Shown: positions 7,253 to 16,335 of the stretch, piece after piece
How positions within the stretch are numbered: position 1 is the first letter of the stretch
How the letters are laid out: the number at the start of each line of letters is the position of its first letter
NCBI RefSeq assembly: GCF_014879935.1
Contig: NZ_JACSRD010000215.1
Location: 1 to 52,085 of the forward strand
Reading direction: 5' to 3'
Origin: Prosthecobacter sp.
Lineage (GTDB): Bacteria; Verrucomicrobiota; Verrucomicrobiia; Verrucomicrobiales; Verrucomicrobiaceae
DNA length: 52,085 nucleotides
Translations under genes and position numbers: made by a program
The notes under the pieces: model-generated
Seen by the model: the letters and a program-made list of their open reading frames with translations, nothing else
The model's database searches: none
What the model was told of the DNA's origin: nothing

Positions 7253-8509
7253 ATGTCCGCGTCTCCAACCACTGACGACTCATCCTCGCTCTCACGCCGT
7301 GCCTGGCTCGTCGTGGGTCTGCTTTTCCCCGTGGCGCTGCTGAACTACCTCGACCGGCAGATGATCGCCTCGATGAAGGTGTCCGTGATGGGCGAGATCA
7401 AGGACATCGGCAGCGAGGAAAACTGGGGGCACATGCTGGCCTCCTTCAAGTGGGTGTATGCCATCTTCAGTCCCATCGGCGGTTACATCGCCGACCGCTT
7501 CAGTCGCAAGCTGACCATCTGCAGCAGCTTGTTTGTGTGGTCGCTCATCACCTGGCTCACCGGGCATGTGGGCAGCTTTGACCAGCTTTACTGGGCACGC
7601 ACGGCCATGGGCATCAGCGAGGCCTTTTACATTCCGGCGGCGCTGGCGCTGATCGCCGACTACCACACCGGCGGAACGCGTTCGCGCGCGGTGGGCGTGC
7701 ATCAGATGGGCATCTACTGCGGAGTGATGACCGGTGGCTTCGCCGGATTTGTGGCCGATTCGCCGGATCTCGGCTGGCGCTCGATGTTCGATTTCACCGG
7801 ACTGGCGGGAATCCTCTACGCCATTCCGCTGCTGTTCCTGCTGCGCGATGTGCCGCGTCAGTCTTCAGCTTCGGAGCCGATGGCGAAACCGTCTGCAGCG
7901 AATGCGTTCACAGAACTGCTCACGAACCGCAATTTCATCCTGCTGGTGCTCTATTTCACGCTGCCGGCGCTCGCCGCCTGGGTGGTGCGTGACTGGATGC
8001 CCGCCATTCTTCAAAAAGCGTTCAACATCAGCCAGGGCAAGGCGGGGGTGTCGGCCGCTCTCTACTGGCAGGCGGCCGCATTGCTCTCCGCCATCCTCGG
8101 CGGGTGGCTGGCGGATCGCTGGATGCAGCGAAGCGAGCGCGGCCGTATCTATGTCAGCGCGATCGGCATGATGCTGATCATTCCAGCCATGTATGGCGTC
8201 GGCAACGCGCCGGCGCTGAATTCCTTCGCGCTCGCAATCGGGTCGCTCGTCCTCTTTGGCATCGGCTGGGGCTTCTTTGACTGCAACAACATGCCGATCC
8301 TGAGCCAGATCACGCGTCCTGAGCTGCGGGCCACCGGCTATGGCGTCATGAACTTTGTCAGCATGACCTCAGGCGGTGTGGCGGACTGGGGCTTTGGCGT
8401 GATGTCAGATCGACACGTGCCGCTCAACCTGATCTTCGGCGTCTTCGCCCTCGTGTGCGTCGTGTCGCTCATCATCGTGCTCATGATCCGGCCGAAGCCG
8501 GGCGCGTGA
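7253..8509 (+). CDS. MFS transporter, ACS (anion:cation symporter)-like
   Basis: A 418-aa protein with about 12 membrane segments. The first helix carries LLNYLDRQMIASM, the N-terminal signature of the hexuronate/glucarate-type ACS family. The A-loop shows GGYIADRFSRKLT, and the second half has GGWLADRWMQRSERGR. Such proteins bring organic anions (sugar acids and similar) into the cell with protons. The substrate cannot be told from sequence. ATG 7253 is used; a GTG at 7238 in the same frame is possible. The stop abuts the end of the convergent SHD1 gene with no spacer. In a genome rich in sulfatases and esterases, a sugar-acid substrate would fit. Confidence 0.85.
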   Translation: MSASPTTDDSSSLSRRAWLVVGLLFPVALLNYLDRQMIASMKVSVMGEIKDIGSEENWGHMLASFKWVYAIFSPIGGYIADRFSRKLTICSSLFVWSLITWLTGHVGSFDQLYWARTAMGISEAFYIPAALALIADYHTGGTRSRAVGVHQMGIYCGVMTGGFAGFVADSPDLGWRSMFDFTGLAGILYAIPLLFLLRDVPRQSSASEPMAKPSAANAFTELLTNRNFILLVLYFTLPALAAWVVRDWMPAILQKAFNISQGKAGVSAALYWQAAALLSAILGGWLADRWMQRSERGRIYVSAIGMMLIIPAMYGVGNAPALNSFALAIGSLVLFGIGWGFFDCNNMPILSQITRPELRATGYGVMNFVSMTSGGVADWGFGVMSDRHVPLNLIFGVFALVCVVSLIIVLMIRPKPGA

Positions 8510-9943
8510 TCAGCCGCCGCATTTCTGACAGGGCTTGCCATCGGTGGCCTGGCAGGGCTTGTCGGCCTTGTAGAAGCGGCACTTGGCATTGTGGCGTGTG
8601 CCGGAGCTGCTGAGGCTCCAGCCGGTCGGCGCATTCGCACCGCCTGCGGGTGGGGTGCCATTCGCCGCGGCTTTCGGTGGCGGTGGCGCTTTGGATTCCT
8701 CACGCGTTGCAAGCACGATGACCGAAGACTTCCTGAGCGCATCCACTGCGGCCTCCATCTCGTCGCCATTGGTGCCGGACTTCAGCGTGGGGACGCCGGG
8801 CACGCGCTTCTCCTTGCCGTCCTTGTCCTTTTCGAGGGCCAGTTTCTCCAAAGCTTCGCTGCGCAGGCAGTCGGCCAGGCCTTTCGTGGCTGGTGGGGCG
8901 GTGCTGGCCGATGTCGCCGAGCGTTTGCCTTGAACCCGCGATTGCGCGGAGAAAAACAGGCCCAGCACGTCGCCCTTCTCGCCGATGACATAACCGCCGA
9001 CGCTTTTCTCATCCACGGCCGCGTCGTGTTCAAAGCTGTCGGTGCCAGACACGTGACTGACGATGCCTTTCGTCAGCCGTGGTGGAGAGAAAGTCTTCCC
9101 TGTCGCGCTCGTCAAGGCGACGGCGTAGATCGTCTGGCCGAGTTCCAGCGGCTTGCGCGGCAGAAACCTTCCTTGCCCCATCTCGACCTCGCTCTGCAGC
9201 AACGCCAGCCCGAGTTTGTCATCGACCTTCAAGACCTTCGCCGGGACATCTTTGCCATCATGATGAAGCGCGACGGTCTTCGCGTCTTTAAGCAGCGCTG
9301 TCTCGGTGATGAAGAAACCTTTGCCCAGCGGCAGCCCCAGGCCGCGGGTGATGATCGTTTCGATCACGGGCTCCATGACAGACGGCGATGGCTTCGCAGA
9401 ATCGCCGCCACTGGCCATCTGGATCTGCAACACCGTGTTCACCGCCTCATCGAGCGAGGTGCTGTAGGCATTGATCAATGAGCTCGTGCCGTCGAGCGCG
9501 TGAAAGGTGCGTGTGCCCGCGTGATAGAGCACCTTCTGCATCACCTTCTCGCCACGCTCTGCGGCGAAGTCATCGCTGCGCAGCACCAGAAACGGCGATC
9601 CGCCGGCAACCCACGTGCCTTTCTGATCCGGCAGCTCTTTGATCACGCGGCAAAGCGAACCTTCCGCCAGCCTCTGATCGACCTGCAAGTTCAGAGGCCC
9701 CGTCTTCACCGCCGCTTCCATCGTGACCTGCGCCTGCTGGGCGAATTGCTGGTCTTCTTTCGAAAACGCAGCCGCCGGATAGACGGTGCTGCGTCCATCT
9801 TTGGCTTTCAGCAGCAGCTTGCCGTCCTTCATCCCGGCAAACTGGGCCTCCACGGTGCGGGAACCGTCCGAACTACGCCATTCGCGCGCAGACAGATATC
9901 CGCATGCCATGAACGAGAAGATCAAAAGGCCCCGCCAGCTCAT
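8510..9943 (-). CDS. Secreted SHD1 protein with inactive trypsin-like fold and Cys-rich tail
   Basis: About 477 aa. After a signal peptide (to about residue 19, ...YLSA), an SHD1 domain is visible: REWRSSDGSRTVEAQF..GKLLLKAKDGRS. The middle resembles a Trypsin_2/HtrA barrel (LPLGKGFFIT, LGLALLQ, LGQTIYAVAL, TKGIVS, KGDVLGLFF), but the expected catalytic GNSGG is replaced by KSVGGYVI and no catalytic His is evident, so it is probably non-proteolytic. The last 35 residues have the pattern TRHN..CRFY...PC....GKPCQKCGG, a four-Cys tail common in verrucomicrobial exported proteins. ATG 9943 is chosen; a GTG at 9961 has GGAGG just upstream. A binding or scaffolding role is a guess. Confidence 0.75.
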   Translation of the reverse strand: MSWRGLLIFSFMACGYLSAREWRSSDGSRTVEAQFAGMKDGKLLLKAKDGRSTVYPAAAFSKEDQQFAQQAQVTMEAAVKTGPLNLQVDQRLAEGSLCRVIKELPDQKGTWVAGGSPFLVLRSDDFAAERGEKVMQKVLYHAGTRTFHALDGTSSLINAYSTSLDEAVNTVLQIQMASGGDSAKPSPSVMEPVIETIITRGLGLPLGKGFFITETALLKDAKTVALHHDGKDVPAKVLKVDDKLGLALLQSEVEMGQGRFLPRKPLELGQTIYAVALTSATGKTFSPPRLTKGIVSHVSGTDSFEHDAAVDEKSVGGYVIGEKGDVLGLFFSAQSRVQGKRSATSASTAPPATKGLADCLRSEALEKLALEKDKDGKEKRVPGVPTLKSGTNGDEMEAAVDALRKSSVIVLATREESKAPPPPKAAANGTPPAGGANAPTGWSLSSSGTRHNAKCRFYKADKPCQATDGKPCQKCGG

Positions 9944-9982
9944 GTGCGCGAGCCTAGGCACGATCCTCCGCCGGGCAACTGC

Positions 9983-11131
9983 CTACTGCGGTCTGCCGCC
10001 CCGGTTCAGTTCACCCCAAACTTCTCCGAAAGCCACGGCGAGCGCCTGCCAGTCTTCCGCGCTGGTGTCCCAGCCGCCGCTGATGCGCACGACGCGTCGC
10101 AATTCGTCCGCGCTGGCTCCAAGCGCGGTCACGACGACGGATGAGCCTTCCTTGCCCGAGCTGCACGCCGAGCCGGTGGAGATGCTGAACCCGCGTCGCG
10201 ACAAAGCCGTGAGCCACTTCAGGTTATGATGCGCTGGCATCACCATCAGCACGGTGTTCCAAAGGCGTGGCGCAGACTCGCTGATCACGCGCAGATCATC
10301 GAAGCGCGAGCGCAGGGCGTCGATGAAGGCATCGCGTCGCTGGCTTTGATCGATCTGGATCTGACTCAAACGCGGTGTGATCGTTTCCAAGGCCGTCACC
10401 ATTGCCTCGATCGCCGGATAATTCTCGGTTCCGGCCCGGCGGCCACTTTCCTGCGGACCGCCCTGGAGAAAGCGGGGACCCAGCCGCTGATAAGCCGTCG
10501 GGTCTGCGACCACCAGAAAGCCAGCACCTTTCGGTCCTCCGAATTTGTGAGCGCTGCCCGTGACAAAGTCGCACATGCCCAGGTCTTCTGCGTCAAGCTT
10601 TCCCAGCCACTGGGAGGCATCGGTGTGAAACAAGACTCCTGCTTCATGGCAGAGAGCTGCCAACTCCTTCCAAGGCTGCTGGGCACCGCTTTCATTATTG
10701 GCAGCCATCAGCGAGACGAGCGAAGGCCTGTCTTTGATGGCCGCCTGGATCTGCTCCTTGGCAGCAGCGAGGTCCACGACACCGTCCGGACCGACTGGCA
10801 GACTGGGTTCTTGCCCCATCCAATACCAGGCAGGCTGCCTCATGCTGGGGTGCTCGATTCCAGAAAAGAGGATCCGGGCATCTTTGGGAAAGGTGGCCAG
10901 GACTGCGTTGTTCGACTCCGTGGCTCCGCTGGTGAAGACAATCCGCTCTGCTTCGACGCCGATCAGCGTCCCAAGCCGTTCACGAGCCGATTCGAGCTGC
11001 TGGCTGGCGAGTCCGGCGTCGCGATAGAGGCTGGAAGGATTGTGCCAGTGCTTGTCGCTCGCACGCAGCCACGCCTCGCGTGCTTCTGGAAGCAGCGGCG
11101 TGGTCGCGTTGTGGTCGAAATACCCGTTCAT
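9983..11131 (-). CDS. Cysteine desulfurase (NifS/IscS-like, class V aminotransferase)
   Basis: A 382-aa PLP enzyme that takes sulfur from cysteine and passes it on as persulfide. Seen: FDHNATTPLLPEA at the N-terminus, GATESNN (69-75), the PLP-binding Lys196 in TGSAHKFGGPKGAGF, RAGTEN, and the persulfide Cys323 in STGSACSSG. Length is typical. It is the last gene of the lpxK-fdhD-4TM-desulfurase run, overlapping the 4TM gene by four bases (ATGA). FdhD needs a desulfurase as sulfur donor, so the two may act together; iron-sulfur or tRNA thiolation roles are also possible. Confidence 0.92.
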   Translation of the reverse strand: MNGYFDHNATTPLLPEAREAWLRASDKHWHNPSSLYRDAGLASQQLESARERLGTLIGVEAERIVFTSGATESNNAVLATFPKDARILFSGIEHPSMRQPAWYWMGQEPSLPVGPDGVVDLAAAKEQIQAAIKDRPSLVSLMAANNESGAQQPWKELAALCHEAGVLFHTDASQWLGKLDAEDLGMCDFVTGSAHKFGGPKGAGFLVVADPTAYQRLGPRFLQGGPQESGRRAGTENYPAIEAMVTALETITPRLSQIQIDQSQRRDAFIDALRSRFDDLRVISESAPRLWNTVLMVMPAHHNLKWLTALSRRGFSISTGSACSSGKEGSSVVVTALGASADELRRVVRISGGWDTSAEDWQALAVAFGEVWGELNRGGRPQ

Positions 11132-11550
11132 GCGGCGGATTTGAAACGCGATGGCAGCGGGATGTGCAGCAGCATCAGGATGAAGGCGAGGCCGATGTAG
11201 GGCAGCCAGGCCTCACCGCGCCCTTGATTGCTGATGCCGTTGACGAATCCCAGCGCGCCGACGCCTTCGCTCAAAGCAAATACGACGACGTTGCCGGCCA
11301 CGAAGCGGCCACGATTCGCGGGATCATCGGTGCTGAGCTTTCCAGATGTGAAACCGCCCAGCAGCAGCTTCCGGAGCACGAAGCTCAACGCCGCGGCACT
11401 GCCGGCGGCCAGGGAGATCACGTTGCTGAGCGTGGAGGCCTCATTCTTGCCGGGAACGAAGGTCATGCTGCTGAGCATGGCGGCATATACGAGCAGTGAG
11501 GAGCAAAGCGCGCCCCAGATCACGAAGACAATCAAATGCGCCGGTTTCAT
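11128..11550 (-). CDS. Hypothetical four-helix membrane protein
   Basis: A 140-aa protein that I do not recognise. It has about four hydrophobic helices (residues 7-27, 40-62, 84-104, 114-131) joined by short loops and a basic C-terminus (PSRFKSAA), so it should sit in the inner membrane. It is held between fdhD and the cysteine desulfurase by four-base overlaps at both ends (ATGA), so it is translated from the same mRNA. No functional motif is seen; there are no Cys or His clusters. Any link to sulfur transfer comes from position only. Confidence 0.75.
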   Translation of the reverse strand: MKPAHLIVFVIWGALCSSLLVYAAMLSSMTFVPGKNEASTLSNVISLAAGSAAALSFVLRKLLLGGFTSGKLSTDDPANRGRFVAGNVVVFALSEGVGALGFVNGISNQGRGEAWLPYIGLAFILMLLHIPLPSRFKSAA

Positions 11551-12368
11551 GGCTGGAGGATGCGTTGGGGATGCGTGTAAACATTCATCGTTTCGCCACG
11601 CAGGAAGCCAACGAGCGTCTGTCCGGCTTCTTGGGCGAAATCGACGGCGAGACTGCTCGGTGCCGAAATGGCGGCCACCAGCGCGATTCCGCCTGCCAGG
11701 GCCTTCTGAATGATCTCAAACGACACCCGGCCGCTGACCAGCAGGATGTGCCGGTTGAGCGGCAGCATGCCGTTCATGAACGCATGGCCGAGGATCTTGT
11801 CGAGCGCGTTGTGGCGGCCCACGTCCTCGCGCAGCACGACCAGATGGCCGTCGAGGTCAAACAAACCGCTCGCATGCAGGCCACCGGTTTTGGAAAACGT
11901 CTCCTGCGCGGCACGCAGCTTGTCCGGCAGGCTTGCGATCAAGGCCGGTGTCACCTGCCAGCGGGTCTCCGCGGCAGGAAAGCGCTGAAAAACACTCTCG
12001 ATGCTCGTCTTGCCGCACAGTCCGCAACTGGAGGCACTGAAGACGTGTCGCGTGAGCGAATCCCAGTTCACCACAGCACCGCCGAGCAGGACATCGACCA
12101 CGTTGCCATGCTTGTTGCCGATGCTCGGACACTGCGAGACTTCAAGAATGTCACGCGGATGCTGCACGACGCCTTCACTGACGAGGAATCCAGCCGCGAG
12201 TTCCTCATCGTGGCCCGGGGTGCGCATCACGACAGCCACGGAGCGGCCCTCGACACGGATTTCGAGCGGTTCCTCCGTCGCGGTGACATCGGCGACCTCC
12301 ACGGCAGCGTCTGAGACGTTGACCTTGCGCACATTCACCTGGGAGATCGCTGGACGAACCGCGCTCAT
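11547..12368 (-). CDS. fdhD: Formate dehydrogenase accessory sulfurtransferase FdhD
   Basis: A 273-aa cytosolic protein that transfers sulfur from a cysteine desulfurase to the bis-MGD molybdenum cofactor of formate dehydrogenase-type enzymes. Seen: EEPLEIRVEG near the start, TPGHDEELAAGFLVSEGV, the catalytic CGLCGK pair (Cys116 and Cys119), GLHASGLFD, and REDVGRHNALDKILG with SGRVSFEIIQKA. ATG 12368 is used; it shares one base with the lpxK stop (TGATG). A formate dehydrogenase is not in this window. Placing lpxK and fdhD in one operon is unusual. Confidence 0.93.
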   Translation of the reverse strand: MSAVRPAISQVNVRKVNVSDAAVEVADVTATEEPLEIRVEGRSVAVVMRTPGHDEELAAGFLVSEGVVQHPRDILEVSQCPSIGNKHGNVVDVLLGGAVVNWDSLTRHVFSASSCGLCGKTSIESVFQRFPAAETRWQVTPALIASLPDKLRAAQETFSKTGGLHASGLFDLDGHLVVLREDVGRHNALDKILGHAFMNGMLPLNRHILLVSGRVSFEIIQKALAGGIALVAAISAPSSLAVDFAQEAGQTLVGFLRGETMNVYTHPQRILQP

Positions 12369-13591
12369 CACGACGCCTCCATGAAATCGGCAGGCAGCAC
12401 GCCAGCCGGCACACGACGCGGCTCGGCGATGAGGCGCACCATCTTGTCAAAGATCTCACGGCCACGGATGATCTCGATCTCCACGCGCATGAAATAGAAA
12501 GGGATGTCCGACTTTGGCAGCTTCGGGAAGCGCACGTAGTCTTTCTCGGTCGTGACCATGCAGTGAACGTCACGACGCTCGCAACGCTCCACAAATTGCC
12601 GCAGTTCCGGCCCGTGGAAGCGATGATGGTCGGCAAACCGTGCGATCACCTCGATCTTCGCGCCCAGTTTGCGCAGGCCGTTCTCAAAACTCTCCGGCAC
12701 GGCGATGCCTGACAAGGCGCCGACGAATTTGTCCTTCAGGCCGTCGATGGGCATGCGCTCGCCGGTGTGGATGTCCTCGAAGTGCATGGCGCGGTGACGG
12801 CACTCGATGATCTCGGCCGCCCGGTTGTAGCGGCGGATCTGCTTGATGATGTCCTCGGTGTCGCCATCGGACTTCGTGATGAAGATGTAGCTGGCGCGGC
12901 GCAGGCTGCGTGGCGGCTCGCGCAGCGTGCCACGCGGCAGCATGTAGCCGTTGTTGCCGAAAGGCGCGGTCTTGTCGATCAGCACGATGTCGTGGCGATG
13001 TTTGAGGCGGAGGTATTGCAGGCCGTCGTCGAGCACGAGCACGTCCGCGCCGAAACGTTGGATCGCATGCGCGCCGGCCTTCACGCGGTTTTTGTCCACC
13101 ACGACCGGGATGCCTTGGCAGTTCTTCGCCAGCATGAAGGGCTCATCGCCCGCGTTGTGCGAGTCGAGCAGCACCTTTTCACCATCGGAGACGATGCGCG
13201 GCAGCGGTTCGGCCGGCTTCGGGATGAAACCGAGCTTTGCCGCCATCTTCTTCGAAAATGGCAGCTTCTTCTGCCGCTTGCTCTTGTAGCCGCGGCTCAG
13301 GATGCACACGCGGCGGCCGTGCTCATGCAGCGCCTTCGCCAGCATCTCCACGACCGGCGTTTTGCCCGTGCCTCCGACTGTCAGATTGCCCACGCTGATG
13401 ACCGGCACGCCAAGATGATGATCGTGAATGTAGCGATGGCGATAAAGATACAGGCGGGTGCGCACCGCCGCCGAATAAATGCCCGACAGACCACGGAAAA
13501 CGAGCCGCAGCAACGACGCACGAATGCCGCGGCGGTTGTGGATCACCACGTCGATGACGAAGTTTTCGAGGTCTTCCAGAGTGTCTCTCAC
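12368..13591 (-). CDS. lpxK: Tetraacyldisaccharide 4'-kinase LpxK
   Basis: A 407-aa inner-membrane-associated kinase that phosphorylates the 4' position of the lipid A disaccharide, making lipid IVA. Seen: an N-terminal amphipathic region, ISVGNLTVGGTGKTPVVE with the Walker A (GGTGKT), SRGYKS, GDEPFMLA, DVLVLDDGLQYLRL and the late TTEKDYVRFPKL motif. It begins with GTG at 13591; no in-frame ATG is near. It is somewhat longer than E. coli LpxK (about 330 aa), with an extra 50 or so N-terminal residues. It implies the host makes lipid A. First gene of a four-gene coupled operon. Confidence 0.92.
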   Translation of the reverse strand: MRDTLEDLENFVIDVVIHNRRGIRASLLRLVFRGLSGIYSAAVRTRLYLYRHRYIHDHHLGVPVISVGNLTVGGTGKTPVVEMLAKALHEHGRRVCILSRGYKSKRQKKLPFSKKMAAKLGFIPKPAEPLPRIVSDGEKVLLDSHNAGDEPFMLAKNCQGIPVVVDKNRVKAGAHAIQRFGADVLVLDDGLQYLRLKHRHDIVLIDKTAPFGNNGYMLPRGTLREPPRSLRRASYIFITKSDGDTEDIIKQIRRYNRAAEIIECRHRAMHFEDIHTGERMPIDGLKDKFVGALSGIAVPESFENGLRKLGAKIEVIARFADHHRFHGPELRQFVERCERRDVHCMVTTEKDYVRFPKLPKSDIPFYFMRVEIEIIRGREIFDKMVRLIAEPRRVPAGVLPADFMEAS

Positions 13592-13673
13592 TGCGTGCCA
13601 TAGGAGGCGGGGAACGGTGCCGCGTCAAACGAGACGCCTTGATGTTTCCAACGGCATTTCGTAGCATCGGCGC

Positions 13674-15320
13674 ATGAAATCCGCCATCCTCGCATGTGCA
13701 GCCATGTTGTCCGCCTTCGACACCGTCTATTCACGCCCGCTCGCCGATGCGGCCAAAGACCTCGCCAAGTCTCTGGAAGCCGGCTGCATCGTCACCGGCG
13801 AACACATTGGCGATGAGTTGCATTTTGCCCTCGCTGGCAAGGTTCAGGAGGCCAAAGGAGCCGCGCCGGAGAAAATCCTCTTCGAAATCGGGTCGATCAG
13901 CAAAGTCTTCACCGGTCTGCTGCTGGCTCAGGCCGTGGTGGAAAAGAAAGTGACCCTAGAAACGACGATCGGCAGCCTGCTGGAGCCGAAGGTGAAGTTT
14001 GCGGATGCGCGTGTCGCCGCGATCACCTTGAAGCAGCTTTCCACCCACACCAGCGGCCTGCCGCGCCTGCCGGACAATCTCGCGGCGAGTATGAAGAACG
14101 AGGACGATCCGTATGCCGACTACGATGAGAAGCTTCTGTTTGACTACCTCTCCAAGGCCAAACTCGACAAAGATGGTCCGCATGAATGCAGCTACTCGAA
14201 TCTCGGCGTCGGACTGCTCGGCCATCTGCTCGGCCGGGTGTATCAGACGCCGTGGAATGACCTCGTGGTGACGAAAGTCTGCCTGCCCCTGGGAATGAAG
14301 GACACGGCCGTGGAACCTGGAGCGCACGTGGTGCGTGCCGCGCCGCATGCTGGCGGGGAGGTCGTGAAGCCGTGGCACATCGATGCCCTGGCAGGTGCCG
14401 GGGCCTTGCGCAGCCACGCGGCGGACATGATGAAGTTCGGTGAGGCGATGCTGAATCCCGAAAAGACGCCGCTGAAGGAGGCTTTCGCGATGATGATGAC
14501 GCCACAGGCCGACGCAGCAGCCATGGGTGGGAAGATCGGCCTCGGGGTCTTCATCGGACGATTCAACGGTGACCAGGTCTTCAACCACGATGGCGGCACT
14601 GGCGGCTTCTGCTCCGGTCTTCAAGTAATCCCAGCGAAGGGCATCGTGCGTGTCGCCTTGATCAACAACAACAGCATCGGTGGCTCAGCGGTGATTTCCG
14701 CCGTGTCAGAGCAGAACAAACCGGCTCCTGGCCCACAAAAGGAGATTCAAGTTCCCGCCGATGCCTTGAAGGAATACGTGGGCGTTTACAAGCTGGACAG
14801 TGACGCACGCTTCACCGTGATGCTGCATGACGGGCAGCTCTGGGACCGGCTCACGGGCCAGCCTTTCCTGAAGCTGTTCGCAAAGGAGAAGGACCGTTTC
14901 TTTTACAAGGCCGTCGCGGCGGAAATCGCGTTCAACCGCGAAGACGGTGCGATCAAATCACTGACCTTGTTTCAAAACGGTCGCGAAATGACGGCCCGCC
15001 GCACTGAGGACGCCGTTCCGGCCATCACGCTGCGCAAAGGCAAGGAATGGCAGCCTTACGCTGGTGAGTATCGGCTGATGGGAACGAAGAAACTCACGCT
15101 CACGGTGCGTGGAGACACTCTTTTCGCCAAACTGGAAGGCCAGCCGGCTGCCCCCGTGTTCGAAACCTCACCGGATCGCTTTGAATACGATGTGGTGGAG
15201 GCCGCGCTGGTCTTCACTCGCGACGACAAGAAGGAGATCAACGGTCTCGTGCTGCATCAGAACGGCCTCACGATTCCCGCGGCGAGGGTCAAGAGCCCGA
15301 CCAATGCCCCGAAGGAGTGA
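13674..15320 (+). CDS. Secreted serine hydrolase, class C beta-lactamase/EstB-like
   Basis: A 548-aa exported enzyme. A short signal peptide is followed by a beta-lactamase-fold domain (about 30-350): the Ser-x-x-Lys motif is SISKVFTG, the Tyr-x-Asn motif is YSN in ECSYSNLGVG, and the third box is HDGGTGGF in place of KTG. The C-terminal 200 residues contain two repeats of a lipocalin-like DUF3471-type module (YVGVYKL..DARFTVMLHDGQLW and YAGEYRLMG..KLTLTVRGDTLF). Such proteins are usually esterases or D-amino-acid peptidases, not antibiotic resistance enzymes. Its end overlaps the convergent methyltransferase gene by 32 bases. Confidence 0.87.
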   Translation: MKSAILACAAMLSAFDTVYSRPLADAAKDLAKSLEAGCIVTGEHIGDELHFALAGKVQEAKGAAPEKILFEIGSISKVFTGLLLAQAVVEKKVTLETTIGSLLEPKVKFADARVAAITLKQLSTHTSGLPRLPDNLAASMKNEDDPYADYDEKLLFDYLSKAKLDKDGPHECSYSNLGVGLLGHLLGRVYQTPWNDLVVTKVCLPLGMKDTAVEPGAHVVRAAPHAGGEVVKPWHIDALAGAGALRSHAADMMKFGEAMLNPEKTPLKEAFAMMMTPQADAAAMGGKIGLGVFIGRFNGDQVFNHDGGTGGFCSGLQVIPAKGIVRVALINNNSIGGSAVISAVSEQNKPAPGPQKEIQVPADALKEYVGVYKLDSDARFTVMLHDGQLWDRLTGQPFLKLFAKEKDRFFYKAVAAEIAFNREDGAIKSLTLFQNGREMTARRTEDAVPAITLRKGKEWQPYAGEYRLMGTKKLTLTVRGDTLFAKLEGQPAAPVFETSPDRFEYDVVEAALVFTRDDKKEINGLVLHQNGLTIPAARVKSPTNAPKE

Positions 15321-16266
15321 GCCGGTTCTCCTTCTCCGCCAGCGCCAGGATGGTCTGAAAGTGCGGGCTCTTGCTCTCGCGATGCACGACGCTGGTCTCG
15401 ATTTTCTTGAAGCCGGCCCTGCCCAGCATGTCATGCAGGTCGCTTTCGGAGAAGCCGAGCCACACGTCCGCGTAGAGGTCGCGTGCCTTTTCGAACTGAT
15501 GTTTCAGCAGATCGAGCACCACGATGCGTCCGCCGGGCTTCAGGATGGTGAAGGCAGCTTTCAGCGCCTTCTCCGGATTCTGCGCGTGATGCAGCGCCTG
15601 GCTGAGGAAGACGAGATCCACATTCAGCGGCGGGATCGGCGGCGATTCGATGTCGCCCAGACGATACTCGAGGTTGGCGAAGCCGTGCTTCTGCGCCAGT
15701 TCCGCCCCGTAGGAGACCATCTTCTCGCTGTTATCGACCGCGATGACCTTCTTCGCCCGTTGGGCGAGCAATTGTGACAAGGTTCCCTCTCCTGCGCCCA
15801 GATCAGCGATGACCAGCGGCGGCATGAGCTTGAGCAAAGTCTCGCCCAGACCTTTCCACGAACGCCCTGGGATGTAGTGGCGGCCAAACTTACCCGCCAA
15901 GGCGTCGAAATAGGCCTGCGCTGTCTGCGCCCGTTTGCGCAGCACGACCTGCAAGGCATCGGAGTCCTTTTTGACCTCGCGGAGCTCCATACCCGCCGCC
16001 TCCAGCAGTGCGATGAAGTGCTCATGCGCCGGCTGGTCCTTGGCGCTGGGTTCATCGAGCTGGTAGAGCCGGTTTTTGCCGCTGCGGCGGTCACTCACCA
16101 GCCCGGCGGCCTTCAGCTTCGCGAGCTGGGCGGAAATGTTCGACTGCGGCAACGAAAGCACCTCCTGCAGCTCCGCCACGCTGAGTTCCTCCTGCTTCAG
16201 CAACAGCAGCAGCCGCACCCGCGTGGGATCGGCGATGAGGCTGAGGGATTTGAGGACGGAAGCCAA
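15289..16266 (-). CDS. ArsR-type HTH fused to SAM-dependent methyltransferase
   Basis: A 325-aa fusion. Residues 1-75 form an ArsR winged helix (LSLIADPTRVRLLLLLKQEELSVAELQEVL, LPQSNISAQLAKLKAAGLVSDRRSGKNRLYQL). Residues 140-300 form a class I methyltransferase with motif I VIADLGAGEGTLSQLL, motif II acidic VIAVDNSEKM, and FLSQALHHAQNPEKAL with ILKPGGRIVVLDLL. Such fusions are often linked to methionine/SAM metabolism, though no such gene is adjacent here. No metal-binding Cys pair is seen in the HTH. The start is a TTG at 16266; an in-frame stop lies just upstream and no good ATG exists. Confidence 0.88.
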   Translation of the reverse strand: MASVLKSLSLIADPTRVRLLLLLKQEELSVAELQEVLSLPQSNISAQLAKLKAAGLVSDRRSGKNRLYQLDEPSAKDQPAHEHFIALLEAAGMELREVKKDSDALQVVLRKRAQTAQAYFDALAGKFGRHYIPGRSWKGLGETLLKLMPPLVIADLGAGEGTLSQLLAQRAKKVIAVDNSEKMVSYGAELAQKHGFANLEYRLGDIESPPIPPLNVDLVFLSQALHHAQNPEKALKAAFTILKPGGRIVVLDLLKHQFEKARDLYADVWLGFSESDLHDMLGRAGFKKIETSVVHRESKSPHFQTILALAEKENRLTPSGHWSGS

Positions 16267-16335
16267 GGTCCGGCCATCGTATCAACGCATCATCATTCAT
16301 CAATGCCGGAGTTTCCGACGGTCGCCGGCCTCGGA

